Positions 16,080 to 24,541 of a stretch of 64,000 nt of DNA are shown here, piece by piece. Source of the DNA: Sphingomonas sp. PR090111-T3T-6A (GTDB taxonomy: Bacteria; Pseudomonadota; Alphaproteobacteria; Sphingomonadales; Sphingomonadaceae). The notes under the pieces are model-generated. The model did no database searches. It saw only the letters and a list, made by a program, of their open reading frames with translations, and was not told the origin of the DNA. The DNA is taken from the NCBI RefSeq assembly GCF_000383095.1, contig NZ_AORL01000021.1:868001-932000 (forward strand). Reading direction: 5' to 3'. The translations under genes were made by a program, and so were the position numbers. Position 1 is the stretch's first letter. Each line of letters opens with the position of its first letter.

Positions 16080-17509
16080 CGGCTACCCACGGCCTCCGGC
16101 GTCTGCCAACCACCGCCGAGCGCCAGGAACAGCGTGATCTGGTTGCTGTTGATCTCCGCCTGCGCCGTTGCCACCGCCTGCGCGGCCGCCACTTCCGAAC
16201 GCTGGGCATCGAAGGCGACGAGGCCCCCGACCTTTCCGCCGCGCCAGAGCGTGCGGGTCTTGTCGGCCACCCGAGCCGCTTCTTCCTGAGCGATTTCGAG
16301 CCGTTGCAAACGATCCAGCGAAGCCGTGTAGGTGTTGAGCGCGCTCTCGGTCTCGCGCAGCGCCGTGAGGACGGTGCCATCGAAGGATGCGAGATTGGCG
16401 CGGCTCTGCGCTTCCGCCGCCGCGATCCGGTCGCGGACGGCGCTGCGATGCAGGTCCCAACTGATCATCGGGCCGATGCCGAACCGGTTGGTGAGCGGCG
16501 ACAGGAAGTCTGCCCCCGCGCCCGTCGAGCCGAGCGTCGCGCCCAGCTTGATATCTGGGTAGAGCGCCGCCGTCGCGACGCCGATCCGCGCCGTGGAGGC
16601 CGCGAGGCGGCGCTCCGCAGCGCGAACGTCGGGCCGACGTTTCAGAAGGGCCTGACCGTCCCCCGTCGGAAGTGGAGCGCGGAGCTTCAGCGGGTCATGA
16701 CAGGCCAGCAGGCCGCGATCATAGTCTGCCGGCGGCTTGCCCAGAAGGGTGGTGAGGCGGAAAGCCGCGTTCTGCTGGCGTGCCGTCAGAGGCGCGATCT
16801 GCGCCCGGTTCGCCTCGATGGTGGTCTGCTGCCGATCCTGCTCGAACTGCGGCGAACGGCCATGCGCGATCAGGGTTCGGGTGAGAGCGAGGCTCTGCTC
16901 CTGCACCCCGATCAACTGGCGCAGGACATCGAGCTGATGGCCGCTGTTGCAGATGTCGGCATAAGCGCGTGCCGTCTCCGCGGCGACATTGACGCGCGCC
17001 AGATCGCGCGCGGCGGCGACCGCCTCATGATCGGCGGAGGCCGCTTCGATGCCGCGGCGGATGCCGCCGAACAGATCGAGGTCGTAGCTGACCGAAAGGC
17101 CCAGATTGTAGATCGGCCTCTCCGGCGGCTGCACATGTTGCATCACCGATTCAGCCGACTGCTGGACATAGCTGGTCTCGACATCCGCAGTGCCGCCCAC
17201 CTCGCGACCCGTCCGGGTCTCGGCAAGGAGAGCGCCGCTGCGTTCGAGATTGGCCTCGGCAACGCGCAGGTCCGTATTGTTGGCGAGCGCCTCGCTCACG
17301 AGCTGGTCCAGGCGGGGATCGTCGAACAGCTTCCACCACTGATCCGGGAGGGGCTCGGTGCTCGTCTCCGGGCCGCCGGACAGGAAGGCCCCCTGCGCGG
17401 ACGGCGCGTTGACCACGGCCTTCTCCGGCAGCTTGTAGTTCGGGCCGACAGCCGCGCAGCCGGCCAGGCCGGTGGTCACGAGCAGGAGAGCGAGCCGGCG
17501 CATCACCAT
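16076..17509 (-). CDS. NodT family RND-type efflux outer membrane lipoprotein (TolC-like)
   Basis: The 477-residue protein has a lipoprotein signal with lipobox LAGC at about residues 14-17 and two OEP repeats, including LGLSVSYDLDLFGGIRRG in the first repeat. It forms the trimeric outer-membrane channel of tripartite pumps. It is last in the FUSC-DUF1656-HlyD-NodT operon and overlaps the HlyD stop by 7 bp, so it is the dedicated exit duct for the FUSC transporter. ATG at 17509 has GGAG 6 nt upstream; ATG at 17503 is also possible. Confidence 0.9.
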   Translation of the reverse strand: MVMRRLALLLVTTGLAGCAAVGPNYKLPEKAVVNAPSAQGAFLSGGPETSTEPLPDQWWKLFDDPRLDQLVSEALANNTDLRVAEANLERSGALLAETRTGREVGGTADVETSYVQQSAESVMQHVQPPERPIYNLGLSVSYDLDLFGGIRRGIEAASADHEAVAAARDLARVNVAAETARAYADICNSGHQLDVLRQLIGVQEQSLALTRTLIAHGRSPQFEQDRQQTTIEANRAQIAPLTARQQNAAFRLTTLLGKPPADYDRGLLACHDPLKLRAPLPTGDGQALLKRRPDVRAAERRLAASTARIGVATAALYPDIKLGATLGSTGAGADFLSPLTNRFGIGPMISWDLHRSAVRDRIAAAEAQSRANLASFDGTVLTALRETESALNTYTASLDRLQRLEIAQEEAARVADKTRTLWRGGKVGGLVAFDAQRSEVAAAQAVATAQAEINSNQITLFLALGGGWQTPEAVGSR

Positions 17510-18402
17510 GGCAGGCTCCGCTGGATCGTCACGTCGCCCGGCTTGCTGTGGATCTCGACGGTGGCCGTCTGCCCCGGAACGAGCTGGACGCCGGGCGGCA
17601 CATGATCGATCAGGATGCGCACCGGCACGCGCTGCGCGAGCCGGACCCAGGTGAAGGACGGATTGACGTTGGCGAGCTGGGCCACCCCGCCCGTCCGCTC
17701 CCGGTCCTCGACGCCGCCGGCGATGCTCTCGACATGGCCGCGTATCTCATTGGCGACGCCCATCAGATAGATGCTGGCCGGATCGCCGACATGCACGGCG
17801 GGGAGCTTCGTCTCCTCGAAATAGCCTTCCACCCGGAGCGAGCGATCATAGACGAGCGCGAACGCCGCCTTGCCGGCGGTGAGATACAGGCCCGGTTGCA
17901 GATCCATATTGGTCACGGTGCCGTCCACCGGTGCGCGGATGACGGTGCGATCCAGATTGAGCTGCGTCAGATCGCGGGCCGCGATCGCCTGCGCGATCGA
18001 CGCCCTGAGCTGATCGACCTTCGCGGAACCCTGCTCGGTCACCTCCTGGGCGACGACATCGGGCATCGAGCGATTGCGGCGGTCTTCCCGCACCGCCTCG
18101 GCCAGCGCAGCCTTGAGGTTCATGATGTTCGCGCGCGCCTGCTCCAGAGCGAGCCTGTAGCGGGGCTGGTCGATGATGAGCATCACCTGGCCCTTCCGGA
18201 CGACCTGATTGTCATGGACGAGCACGTCGGTGACCAGCCCGTTCACGTCCGCGGCCACGGGCACCACATCGGCGCGCACCTTGCCGTCGCGGGTGATCGG
18301 CTCGACCTGATAGCGTATCCACAGGGCGTAGATCACGGCCAGGATCACCGCGATCAACGCGAGCGTGAAGATGGTCCGGATGAGGTTATGCAGTCGGAAC
18401 AT
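17503..18402 (-). CDS. HlyD family periplasmic adaptor (AaeA/EmrA-like)
   Basis: The 299-residue protein has one N-terminal membrane anchor (about residues 8-30), a lipoyl/biotinyl-like half (VNGLVTDVLVHDNQVVRKGQ), a short helical hairpin, the second lipoyl half (VIRAPVDGTVTNMDLQPG) and a beta-barrel. This is the membrane fusion protein of tripartite export. It directly abuts the DUF1656 stop and overlaps the NodT start. In E. coli the matching AaeA-AaeB pair exports aromatic carboxylic acids; the substrate here is unknown. Confidence 0.9.
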   Translation of the reverse strand: MFRLHNLIRTIFTLALIAVILAVIYALWIRYQVEPITRDGKVRADVVPVAADVNGLVTDVLVHDNQVVRKGQVMLIIDQPRYRLALEQARANIMNLKAALAEAVREDRRNRSMPDVVAQEVTEQGSAKVDQLRASIAQAIAARDLTQLNLDRTVIRAPVDGTVTNMDLQPGLYLTAGKAAFALVYDRSLRVEGYFEETKLPAVHVGDPASIYLMGVANEIRGHVESIAGGVEDRERTGGVAQLANVNPSFTWVRLAQRVPVRILIDHVPPGVQLVPGQTATVEIHSKPGDVTIQRSLPW

Positions 18403-18627
18403 TCAGGAGATCAGCCCATGCGGGAGATAGCCGTCCGCGAGGAGGCCTAGCCCCCACCAGAACAGCAGGAAAAGCGCGAGGTCGAGCAGAGCCGGGTGCC
18501 ACAGGACACGATGCAGCGGTATCCGCGCGAGCAACGGCCGGATCATGAAGGTGAGAATAGCCGCGAGCACCGCCCAGAGGAGCGGCGACGGCATGTAGAT
18601 GCCGAAGATGCGCACTTCCTCGATCAT
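18403..18627 (-). CDS. DUF1656 small membrane protein (AaeX-like)
   Basis: The 74-residue protein has two hydrophobic segments (about 14-32 and 46-64) and begins with MIEEVRIFGIYMPSPLLWAV, the typical start of DUF1656/AaeX proteins. It always accompanies FUSC-HlyD efflux operons; its role is not known. Its ATG overlaps the FUSC stop (ATGA) and it abuts the HlyD ATG, so all are translated together. Confidence 0.9.
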   Translation of the reverse strand: MIEEVRIFGIYMPSPLLWAVLAAILTFMIRPLLARIPLHRVLWHPALLDLALFLLFWWGLGLLADGYLPHGLIS

Positions 18628-20705
18628 GCGACCGGCGCCGCATAAGGGGCCGCCTGCGGGAACAGGTTGCAGCGCATGCCGACCAGCGCCAGCAAGGCGG
18701 GGGATTGAAGGCCCGAGCGCTTTTTCGTGCCCTGCATGATGGCCTGATCGATGGCGGTGAGCAGGGTCGTCTCGGCGGGAACCGGCTCGCCCGCCCGCAG
18801 CCGCTTGCGGAACAGATGCGCCACCTCGTCAAACACCGATTGCACGGCGCTTTGCGCCGAAGCGCGCGCATTCTCGCTGCCCTTCCGGATCTGGATGAGG
18901 TTCCGGCCGATCCTGAGATCGCTGAGCCCGTCGGCCGCATGGAGGGCATCGCCCGGATCGGCGTCGGCCATGCGGGCCGCGATCTGGCCCAGCCGATCCA
19001 GCGCGCGCGCCGTCCAGATTTCCGGCGCGAGCGGAGCACGGGCATCGGCGAGGCCCTGCAGGTCGATCCAGTTGTTCCGGATGATGCGGTGCGCGGTCCA
19101 GCGGACATTCGCCGATCGGAACAGCCGGGTGACGGCCAGCGTGGTCACGATCCCGCCCACCTGCGCGAGCCCGGTGTTGAGGAAGGCAGCGAAATCGGCC
19201 TGAAAGCGATCGAGAAAGCCCATGGCCACGATGAAGCAGGAGAACATCGGCAAAGCGCGGGCCGAGCGGGCGGGATCGGCCTGGATATAGCCCATCCAGA
19301 GCAGGGCCGGCGCGAGCGTCACGATCAGCATGATCGCCCCGTCGACCCGAGGCAGGATGACGAAGAGATAGAGCGCCGCCAGCGGAAATGTCTTGAGCGT
19401 CGCCCACAGATAGCGGCCGATCACGGGCGCCGGATCGTCCTGCGCGGCGAAGGAGCATGTGATGAGCGCCGCGAAGGCCGCCGTCGCCGATCCGTTGGGC
19501 CAGGCCAGCAAGATCCAGAAGGCGCAATAGAGCATGAGCGCGGTCGCGGTGGCCGCGCCGGCAAGGGCGGCGAGGCCATGATCGCGAGCCAGCGGAAAGC
19601 GGGAGGGATCGCGCTCCTCCATCCCGATCGCCTGGTCGGCCTCGACGTCGGCATCGGTCCGGTCGAGGCGCCGGACGAGCACGCGGGCGGTGTGGAAGGT
19701 TTCCATGCAGGTCGCGATGCGATCGCAGAGGTTGGCGGCCAGCAGGGAGACCCAGTCGCCCCGGCGCGCACGCTCCTCCTCCAGCGTGCGACAACGCGCG
19801 ATCAGAGCGGCGTCGATCTCGTCGGACGTATCGATCGGGCCGTTCAGCCAATCGATCAGGGCATCGACGAGAGCGGCCAGCTCGGCGTCGACGGCATCGA
19901 GCGAGCGGAGATTGTCCAGCCGGTTGGCGGAACCCGACGCCACCGGCAGCACATCGGCGAGCGCCGCCTGCAATTGCAGGACGGTGCGACGCGTCGCCAG
20001 CGCATAGCGCTGATCGAACGGCAGGTTGATCGCGATCATCCCCAGCTCGACGACGTCGGACGCAAGCCTGCGGCGATGCTGATATTCGAGCGCGGTATGG
20101 TGCGTTCCCAGCGCCTCGGCCGTCCAGCGCGAGGCGTCGCTCAGGAAGGAGCGGGCACGCTCGCGGATGATCGGCCGCACGCTCCACGGTTGCAGCAGCA
20201 TATGGACGATCGTCACGCACAGGATGGCGACGGTCATCTCCTCGACCCGCGAGACCGTGGTCGTGAAGATGTTGGCCGGATCGTCCAGATAAGGGAAGCT
20301 GATGACCGCCGAACTGAACGCCGCCATCTGGAAGAGGAAGGCGCGCGGCGTCCGGTCCAGCACGGCGAGGTAGATGCAGAACCCCGTCCAGATCGCCATG
20401 CAGAACACCAGCAGGATCGGCGAGTTCTGCATATTGGGGACGATCGCGATGGTCACCGCGGCGCCCGTCACGATGCCGGCGATCCGATAGAGGGCCTTGG
20501 GGCGAAAGGCGCCCGACATCGGCTGGGCGGTGACATAGACGGTCAGCAAGGCCCACCAGGGGCGCGGAAGGCTAGCCGTGAAGGCGATCAATAATGTCAG
20601 CGACGCCGCAATGAAGCTGCTCAGGGAAAACAGGATTTTCCTGGGACTGACGGCAAGAAAAGGGGAAGCGGCAAGAGGCGCAATCCGAGCAGAAACCACG
20701 TTCAA
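18624..20705 (-). CDS. FUSC family inner-membrane exporter (AaeB-like)
   Basis: The 693-residue protein has the FUSC architecture: an N-terminal membrane block (about residues 25-165), a long cytoplasmic helical region, a second membrane block (about 370-520) and a C-terminal cytoplasmic part. AaeB relatives export hydroxylated aromatic acids, and others confer fusaric acid resistance. It opens the four-gene efflux operon. The start is uncertain: TTG at 20705 or GTG at 20699, both with weak ribosome binding sites, and no ATG lies before the first membrane segment. A palindrome about 114 bp upstream might be an operator. Confidence 0.88.
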   Translation of the reverse strand: MNVVSARIAPLAASPFLAVSPRKILFSLSSFIAASLTLLIAFTASLPRPWWALLTVYVTAQPMSGAFRPKALYRIAGIVTGAAVTIAIVPNMQNSPILLVFCMAIWTGFCIYLAVLDRTPRAFLFQMAAFSSAVISFPYLDDPANIFTTTVSRVEEMTVAILCVTIVHMLLQPWSVRPIIRERARSFLSDASRWTAEALGTHHTALEYQHRRRLASDVVELGMIAINLPFDQRYALATRRTVLQLQAALADVLPVASGSANRLDNLRSLDAVDAELAALVDALIDWLNGPIDTSDEIDAALIARCRTLEEERARRGDWVSLLAANLCDRIATCMETFHTARVLVRRLDRTDADVEADQAIGMEERDPSRFPLARDHGLAALAGAATATALMLYCAFWILLAWPNGSATAAFAALITCSFAAQDDPAPVIGRYLWATLKTFPLAALYLFVILPRVDGAIMLIVTLAPALLWMGYIQADPARSARALPMFSCFIVAMGFLDRFQADFAAFLNTGLAQVGGIVTTLAVTRLFRSANVRWTAHRIIRNNWIDLQGLADARAPLAPEIWTARALDRLGQIAARMADADPGDALHAADGLSDLRIGRNLIQIRKGSENARASAQSAVQSVFDEVAHLFRKRLRAGEPVPAETTLLTAIDQAIMQGTKKRSGLQSPALLALVGMRCNLFPQAAPYAAPVA

Positions 20706-20818
20706 TCACCCAGACCTGAGGCGGCATGTCAAAACCGAACACCCGCTTCTCGACTCCGCCTGAATCTGAGCCGTCAGCGCCCTCCCTCTGACGCGGCTCT
20801 CTTGGCAAGAAGCCTCCG

Positions 20819-20831
20819 GCGTTTCAAACGC
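20819..20831. promoter_or_regulatory. Perfect palindrome GCGTTTCAAACGC
   Basis: A 13-bp palindrome with a central C lies about 114 bp before the FUSC start, in the 392-bp gap that otherwise holds the tRNA. A further 6-bp inverted repeat, CGTCAG...CTGACG, lies at about 20772-20793. Either could bind a regulator of the efflux operon. The assignment is speculative. Confidence 0.3.
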
Positions 20832-20992
20832 AATATTTTCTTCCGATAGAGCAGAAATTTTGCTGGATGCAGATCGCCGTCCCGTTGTGTTGCGAACTTG
20901 ATCGCGCAACTGGGATCGTCACCATCAGCATTATTGAAAGGCGTCCGGTGCCGGCCGGTACTGCGAGCCTTCCGAGGCCTCGCGAAAAGTGC

Positions 20993-21068
20993 TGGTGGGC
21001 CCGGCAGGACTCGAACCCGCAACCTAGCCGTTATGAGCGGCCAGCTCTAACCATTGAGCTACAGGCCC
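20993..21068 (-). tRNA. tRNA with CAU anticodon, probably tRNA-Ile2 (lysidine-modified)
   Basis: Read on the minus strand, the 76-nt gene folds into a full cloverleaf. A 7-bp acceptor stem (GGGCCTG with CGGGCCC) carries an encoded CCA, the D arm is GCTC/GAGC, the anticodon loop CTCATAA has anticodon CAT, and the T arm is GCGGG TTCGAGT CCTGC. Elongator tRNA-Met also has CAT. The D arm and T arm here look like E. coli tRNA-Ile2, whose C34 is changed to lysidine to read AUA. The Ile call over Met is inferred. Confidence 0.85.
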
Positions 21069-21097
21069 CGCCAGCGCCGCCGCGATAGCGCGACCGC

Positions 21098-22141
21098 TCA
21101 GTGCGTGGCAAGTCGCAGTCCGACATCGCGTGCGCGCCAGGCTTCCTCGATCAGCTCGTCGGCGCCGATCGGCCGCACGCCCTCGCGCGCCAGCAGGTCG
21201 AGCACGCCATCCCACCAGGCGTAAAAACGGCGCAGATCCTCGGCATCGCGCACATAAGGCGTATGCCCCGGCTCGACCGACGGCGAGTGGAAGGAGATGG
21301 AAAGCAGCCGGATATCGTCCGCCAGCAACTGGCGGATCGCCCGCAGCGCATCGGGAAGCGGCGTCCCCTCCGGGGTCAGCGCGATCCGCTCCAGCGCACC
21401 GGTGCGCGCCAGCACGCCGCGCATCCGCTCGACCCGGCCCGCCGCCGCATAGAGCTGCGGCCCCATCCGCCGGGCATAGCCGGTGAAGACCGTGGTCAGC
21501 GGCAATTCCATGAGCAGGCGCGCAGGGCCGGCCCAGCTCGCCTCGGCGGTGCGGTGCGAGAAATCGGGGCCGCCCTCGTCCGAATAATCGAACAGCGCGC
21601 GCACCGAGACGTCGAGGCGATATCCCGCCTCCTCCAGCAGCCGCGCACTATTGGCGCCAACGCCATAGCGGCCCGCCCGATAGATGGTCGGCCGCCGCCC
21701 GAAGGCCTCGGTGATGCGTTCCGTCAGGGCCGCCAGCTTCGCGCGCTCCAGCGCCTCGGGCAGATTGCCGACGAAGCTGTTGGTCGTGGTCAGCGCCTCG
21801 TCGAAGGGCGGATTGACCCAGGGATGGAGCTGCGAACCGATCGCGCACTCGCCGGCCTCCAGCAGGGGGCGCAGCACGTTCACCGCCTTGTGCGAGGTCG
21901 CAACGGGATAATCGACCAGATAGGTCGGCCGGATGCCGAAGCCCGCCAGACGCCGATGCGCCTCGGGCAGCGCCGCCACCGCGCGCGTGGCCGTTGCGTC
22001 ACGGCTGCGGGGAGCGGTCCAGTCGAACTCCTCCTCGGTATCGACGAAGACGAGGAAGCGGCGGCCGAGCGTGCCGGGCAGCCGGACCTGATCCTCCCGA
22101 GCCGGGGGGCGATCGATCCGTCCCTGCCCGGCCCCCGGCAT
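21098..22141 (-). CDS. Polysaccharide deacetylase-like protein (WalW-type)
   Basis: The 347-residue protein has a NodB-like layout: an early acidic motif VDTEEEFDW, a middle GSQLHPWVNPP, RAGRYGVG and a late ISFHSPSVEPGHTPY. These could supply the Asp, His and Arg residues of the deacetylase metal site. Its usual annotation is WalW/polysaccharide deacetylase, with envelope or exopolysaccharide substrates. The ATG overlaps the stop of the histidine kinase gene by one base (TGATG), so the pair is co-translated. Which sugar it acts on is unknown. Confidence 0.75.
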   Translation of the reverse strand: MPGAGQGRIDRPPAREDQVRLPGTLGRRFLVFVDTEEEFDWTAPRSRDATATRAVAALPEAHRRLAGFGIRPTYLVDYPVATSHKAVNVLRPLLEAGECAIGSQLHPWVNPPFDEALTTTNSFVGNLPEALERAKLAALTERITEAFGRRPTIYRAGRYGVGANSARLLEEAGYRLDVSVRALFDYSDEGGPDFSHRTAEASWAGPARLLMELPLTTVFTGYARRMGPQLYAAAGRVERMRGVLARTGALERIALTPEGTPLPDALRAIRQLLADDIRLLSISFHSPSVEPGHTPYVRDAEDLRRFYAWWDGVLDLLAREGVRPIGADELIEEAWRARDVGLRLATH

Positions 22142-23892
22142 CACCGCTCGGCCCCCGGCTCGGCGCCGGCGGCCCGCCCTTCGGAGGCAGGCAGGCTCAG
22201 GACGAAGCGATCCGGCTCGATCCGCAGGCCGCCGCCTGCCGCGCTCGCAAGCCGCCGCACGAGGTGCAGCGAGAAGCCCAGCCCGAGGAGCGGCGCATCC
22301 GGCCAGTCCCCCTCCGGGCCATAGGCCGTGTCGAAGAGCGCGGCATCGTCCTGCCCGTCAAGCCGCGCCGGGCGGCGTACGGCCACATCCAGCATCATGG
22401 GCGACGCACCGCCCGACAAGGTGACGCGGATCGTCTCGCCCTCTTCCGCCAGCGCGGCGGACGCGCCGATCAGGCGGCCGATCATCCGACGCAGCGCGGC
22501 GGGATCGCCGACCACCGGCGGCAGGTCCGGCGTCACCGCGCATTCCAGCGCGCCGCCGCGCCGCGCCGCGCTCTTCGCATGGTTGTCGCAGATGAGCGCC
22601 AGCATCGTGCCCAGATCGATCTCGACGCGCTGGAGATCGAGCCGCCGCGTCTCCAGCCGCGCCGCAACGTCCAGATCGTCGACCGCCGCGAGAAGCTGCC
22701 CCGCCTGCTCGGCGATGTTCTGCGCGCGGTCGCGATAGGAGGTCGAGACCGGCCCGCGCATCTGGCGGCGGATCATCTCCGCGAAGCCGCCGATGGCGTT
22801 GAGCGGCGTGCGCAGTTCATGGACAAGCTGGCGCAGCGAATCCGGCTCCAGCCCGCCGCCGTAAAGGCCGGGCGCATCGGGTTCCGGCTCGGCGCGCTCA
22901 TCCTCGCGCGGCCGGCGTGCCGTGCCGCGATAGCCGAGAAAGCGGCCATCCGAAGGGCCGAACACCGGCACTCCCGCGATCCTCCACTCCCCGGCCACCC
23001 CGGAGCGGCCCGCGATCATCAGGCGGGCGTCCCGGAACGGCGCGCGGCGGCGGAAAGCCCCCGGCGCCTGCGCATCGACACCATAAATGCCGGCGGCCGG
23101 CGTGGCGATCGTCTCGCCGACCAGCGGGCCGCGCGGTGCGCCGTCGACCCAGCAGATCACGCCATCCGTTCCGGTCTCGAAGCGGAAGGAGGCGATCTGC
23201 TCGGGTTCCGGCTCGGGAGGTTGCCCCTCGCGCCCTTTTCGGAAGCGGGCGATGCGCGTGATGATCGCGCGGATTTGCCCCTCGCCCACGCCATGCTCGA
23301 CAGCGGCCGGGGGCGGCAGCGGATCGCTCGCTGCGCTCTTCACCGGTTCGGGCGCGCCGGCCTCCTGCATCGGAGCGGGGACGGCACCGCCGCCCAGCGC
23401 GAGGTCGGTCGCGCCGAAGCTCCACAGCGCCGCCTCCACCTGCGGGCCGAGATCGCGCCGATGCCGCAGGAAGCCCCGTCCGGTCGGCGTGAGGCGCGGC
23501 AGGATCTCCAACCAGCCCGCCTCGTCCAGCCGCACATGCGGCAGGATCGCGCCCGCCACCGCCGGCACGTCCGCCGCAAGGAAGGCCGCGAGCACGGGCC
23601 GGATCGAGCGCCCGGCGAAGGCGCGCGCCGTCTCACACCGAATCGCGATCGGCACGTCAGGGCGAAGCGCCTGAAGACGCAGAAAAGCCTCGCGGCTAAG
23701 CGTCGGGTCCGCGCCCGGCCGGCGCTGTGCCAGAAGATCGATCAGCTGGCGCCACAGCGCGACCCGTTCCGCCGGTCTCTCGGCCGGCCGGGCAAGCACC
23801 GTCGCTAGCATGTCGTCGAACCGCACCCACTCCTCCACGCCGCCGGCGAGCGGGTATCCCTGCCGGATGAAAGGTTGACTATCTGTTCCCAT
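22141..23892 (-). CDS. Sensor histidine kinase with a divergent ATPase domain
   Basis: The 583-residue protein has a long helical N-terminal half of unknown fold, a PAS-like middle (about 250-330), and a HisKA dimerisation domain with the phospho-accepting His in QLVHELRTPLNAIGG. The C-terminal ATPase domain ends in a GLGFSLHLVRRLASAAGG loop. The N-box equivalent reads RRMIGRLIGASAAL and lacks the expected Asn residues, and the G1 box is also poorly conserved. No membrane segment is evident, so it is probably cytoplasmic. It is coupled to the deacetylase-like gene; no response regulator gene is adjacent. ATG 23892 was preferred over TTG 23904. Confidence 0.8.
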   Translation of the reverse strand: MGTDSQPFIRQGYPLAGGVEEWVRFDDMLATVLARPAERPAERVALWRQLIDLLAQRRPGADPTLSREAFLRLQALRPDVPIAIRCETARAFAGRSIRPVLAAFLAADVPAVAGAILPHVRLDEAGWLEILPRLTPTGRGFLRHRRDLGPQVEAALWSFGATDLALGGGAVPAPMQEAGAPEPVKSAASDPLPPPAAVEHGVGEGQIRAIITRIARFRKGREGQPPEPEPEQIASFRFETGTDGVICWVDGAPRGPLVGETIATPAAGIYGVDAQAPGAFRRRAPFRDARLMIAGRSGVAGEWRIAGVPVFGPSDGRFLGYRGTARRPREDERAEPEPDAPGLYGGGLEPDSLRQLVHELRTPLNAIGGFAEMIRRQMRGPVSTSYRDRAQNIAEQAGQLLAAVDDLDVAARLETRRLDLQRVEIDLGTMLALICDNHAKSAARRGGALECAVTPDLPPVVGDPAALRRMIGRLIGASAALAEEGETIRVTLSGGASPMMLDVAVRRPARLDGQDDAALFDTAYGPEGDWPDAPLLGLGFSLHLVRRLASAAGGGLRIEPDRFVLSLPASEGRAAGAEPGAER

Positions 23893-23996
23893 GGGCCTGC
23901 GCAAAGCGACTTTTCTGCGTTCGTTGCATAGTGGGACAATTGCCTAACGCCGCAATTTTCTTATAGAGAGACGCCATAACCGAGAAAGGATGATTT

Positions 23997-24485
23997 GTGG
24001 TTGCCTCGCCGTTGTTGCTCGATTCGATAGATCGCACCATTCTCGCGGAGTTGCAGGAAGACGGTCGCATCACCAATGTCGAACTGGCCCGGCGCGCCGG
24101 CCTGACGGCTCCCCCCTGCCTGCGCCGCGTGCGCGCGCTGGAGGAAGGCGGCGTCATCAACGGCTATCACGCCCGGCTGAACCCCGCGGCGCTCGGCTAT
24201 GGCATCACCGTCTTCGCGCTCGTCAGCCTGCGCAGCCAGGCGGAGGAAGACCTGCTCGGCTTCGAATCGCACATCGCGACGCTGCCCGAGGTCCGCGAGT
24301 GCCACATGCTGAACGGCGAGATCGACTTCATCCTGAAGATCGTCGCCCATGATCTTCAGTCCTTCCAGAGCTTCCTTACCTCGAAGCTCACCACTGCGCC
24401 GCATGTCGCCAGCGTGAAGACCTCGCTGACGATCCGCACCGCGAAGGACCAGCCGGGCGTGCCGGTCGATCAGATCGAGGAATAA
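23997..24485 (+). CDS. Lrp/AsnC family transcriptional regulator
   Basis: The 162-residue protein has the N-terminal HTH (about residues 10-60; DGRITNVELARRAGLTAPPC) and the C-terminal RAM effector-binding domain (about 70-145; ECHMLNGEIDFILKI). Length and order match Lrp/AsnC. Such proteins respond to amino acids and control their metabolism. The GTG at 23997 starts just ahead of the HTH. It is divergent from the histidine kinase gene, so it may regulate that pair or itself. Confidence 0.9.
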   Translation: MVASPLLLDSIDRTILAELQEDGRITNVELARRAGLTAPPCLRRVRALEEGGVINGYHARLNPAALGYGITVFALVSLRSQAEEDLLGFESHIATLPEVRECHMLNGEIDFILKIVAHDLQSFQSFLTSKLTTAPHVASVKTSLTIRTAKDQPGVPVDQIEE

Positions 24486-24497
24486 GCCTCCGACGTT

Positions 24498-24532
24498 GCC
24501 GGCGCCCGTCCGCTGAGGGATCGGGCGCCGGC
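24498..24532. terminator. Bidirectional hairpin between lrp-like and TPR genes
   Basis: An exact 11-bp GC-rich inverted repeat (24498-24508 with 24522-24532) with a 13-nt loop lies between the two convergent genes. It probably ends transcription from both sides. There is no clear T-run. Confidence 0.6.
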
Positions 24533-24541
24533 TCGTTCACG

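Noticed and set aside
18705-20594. A 629-codon open frame antisense to the FUSC gene
   Set aside because: Arg/Gly/His-rich shadow with no start signal or domain; the FUSC reading has the expected membrane segments and operon overlaps.
20993-21068. tRNA as an integration site for a genomic island
   Set aside because: No direct repeat of the tRNA 3' end and no integrase gene were seen on either side.
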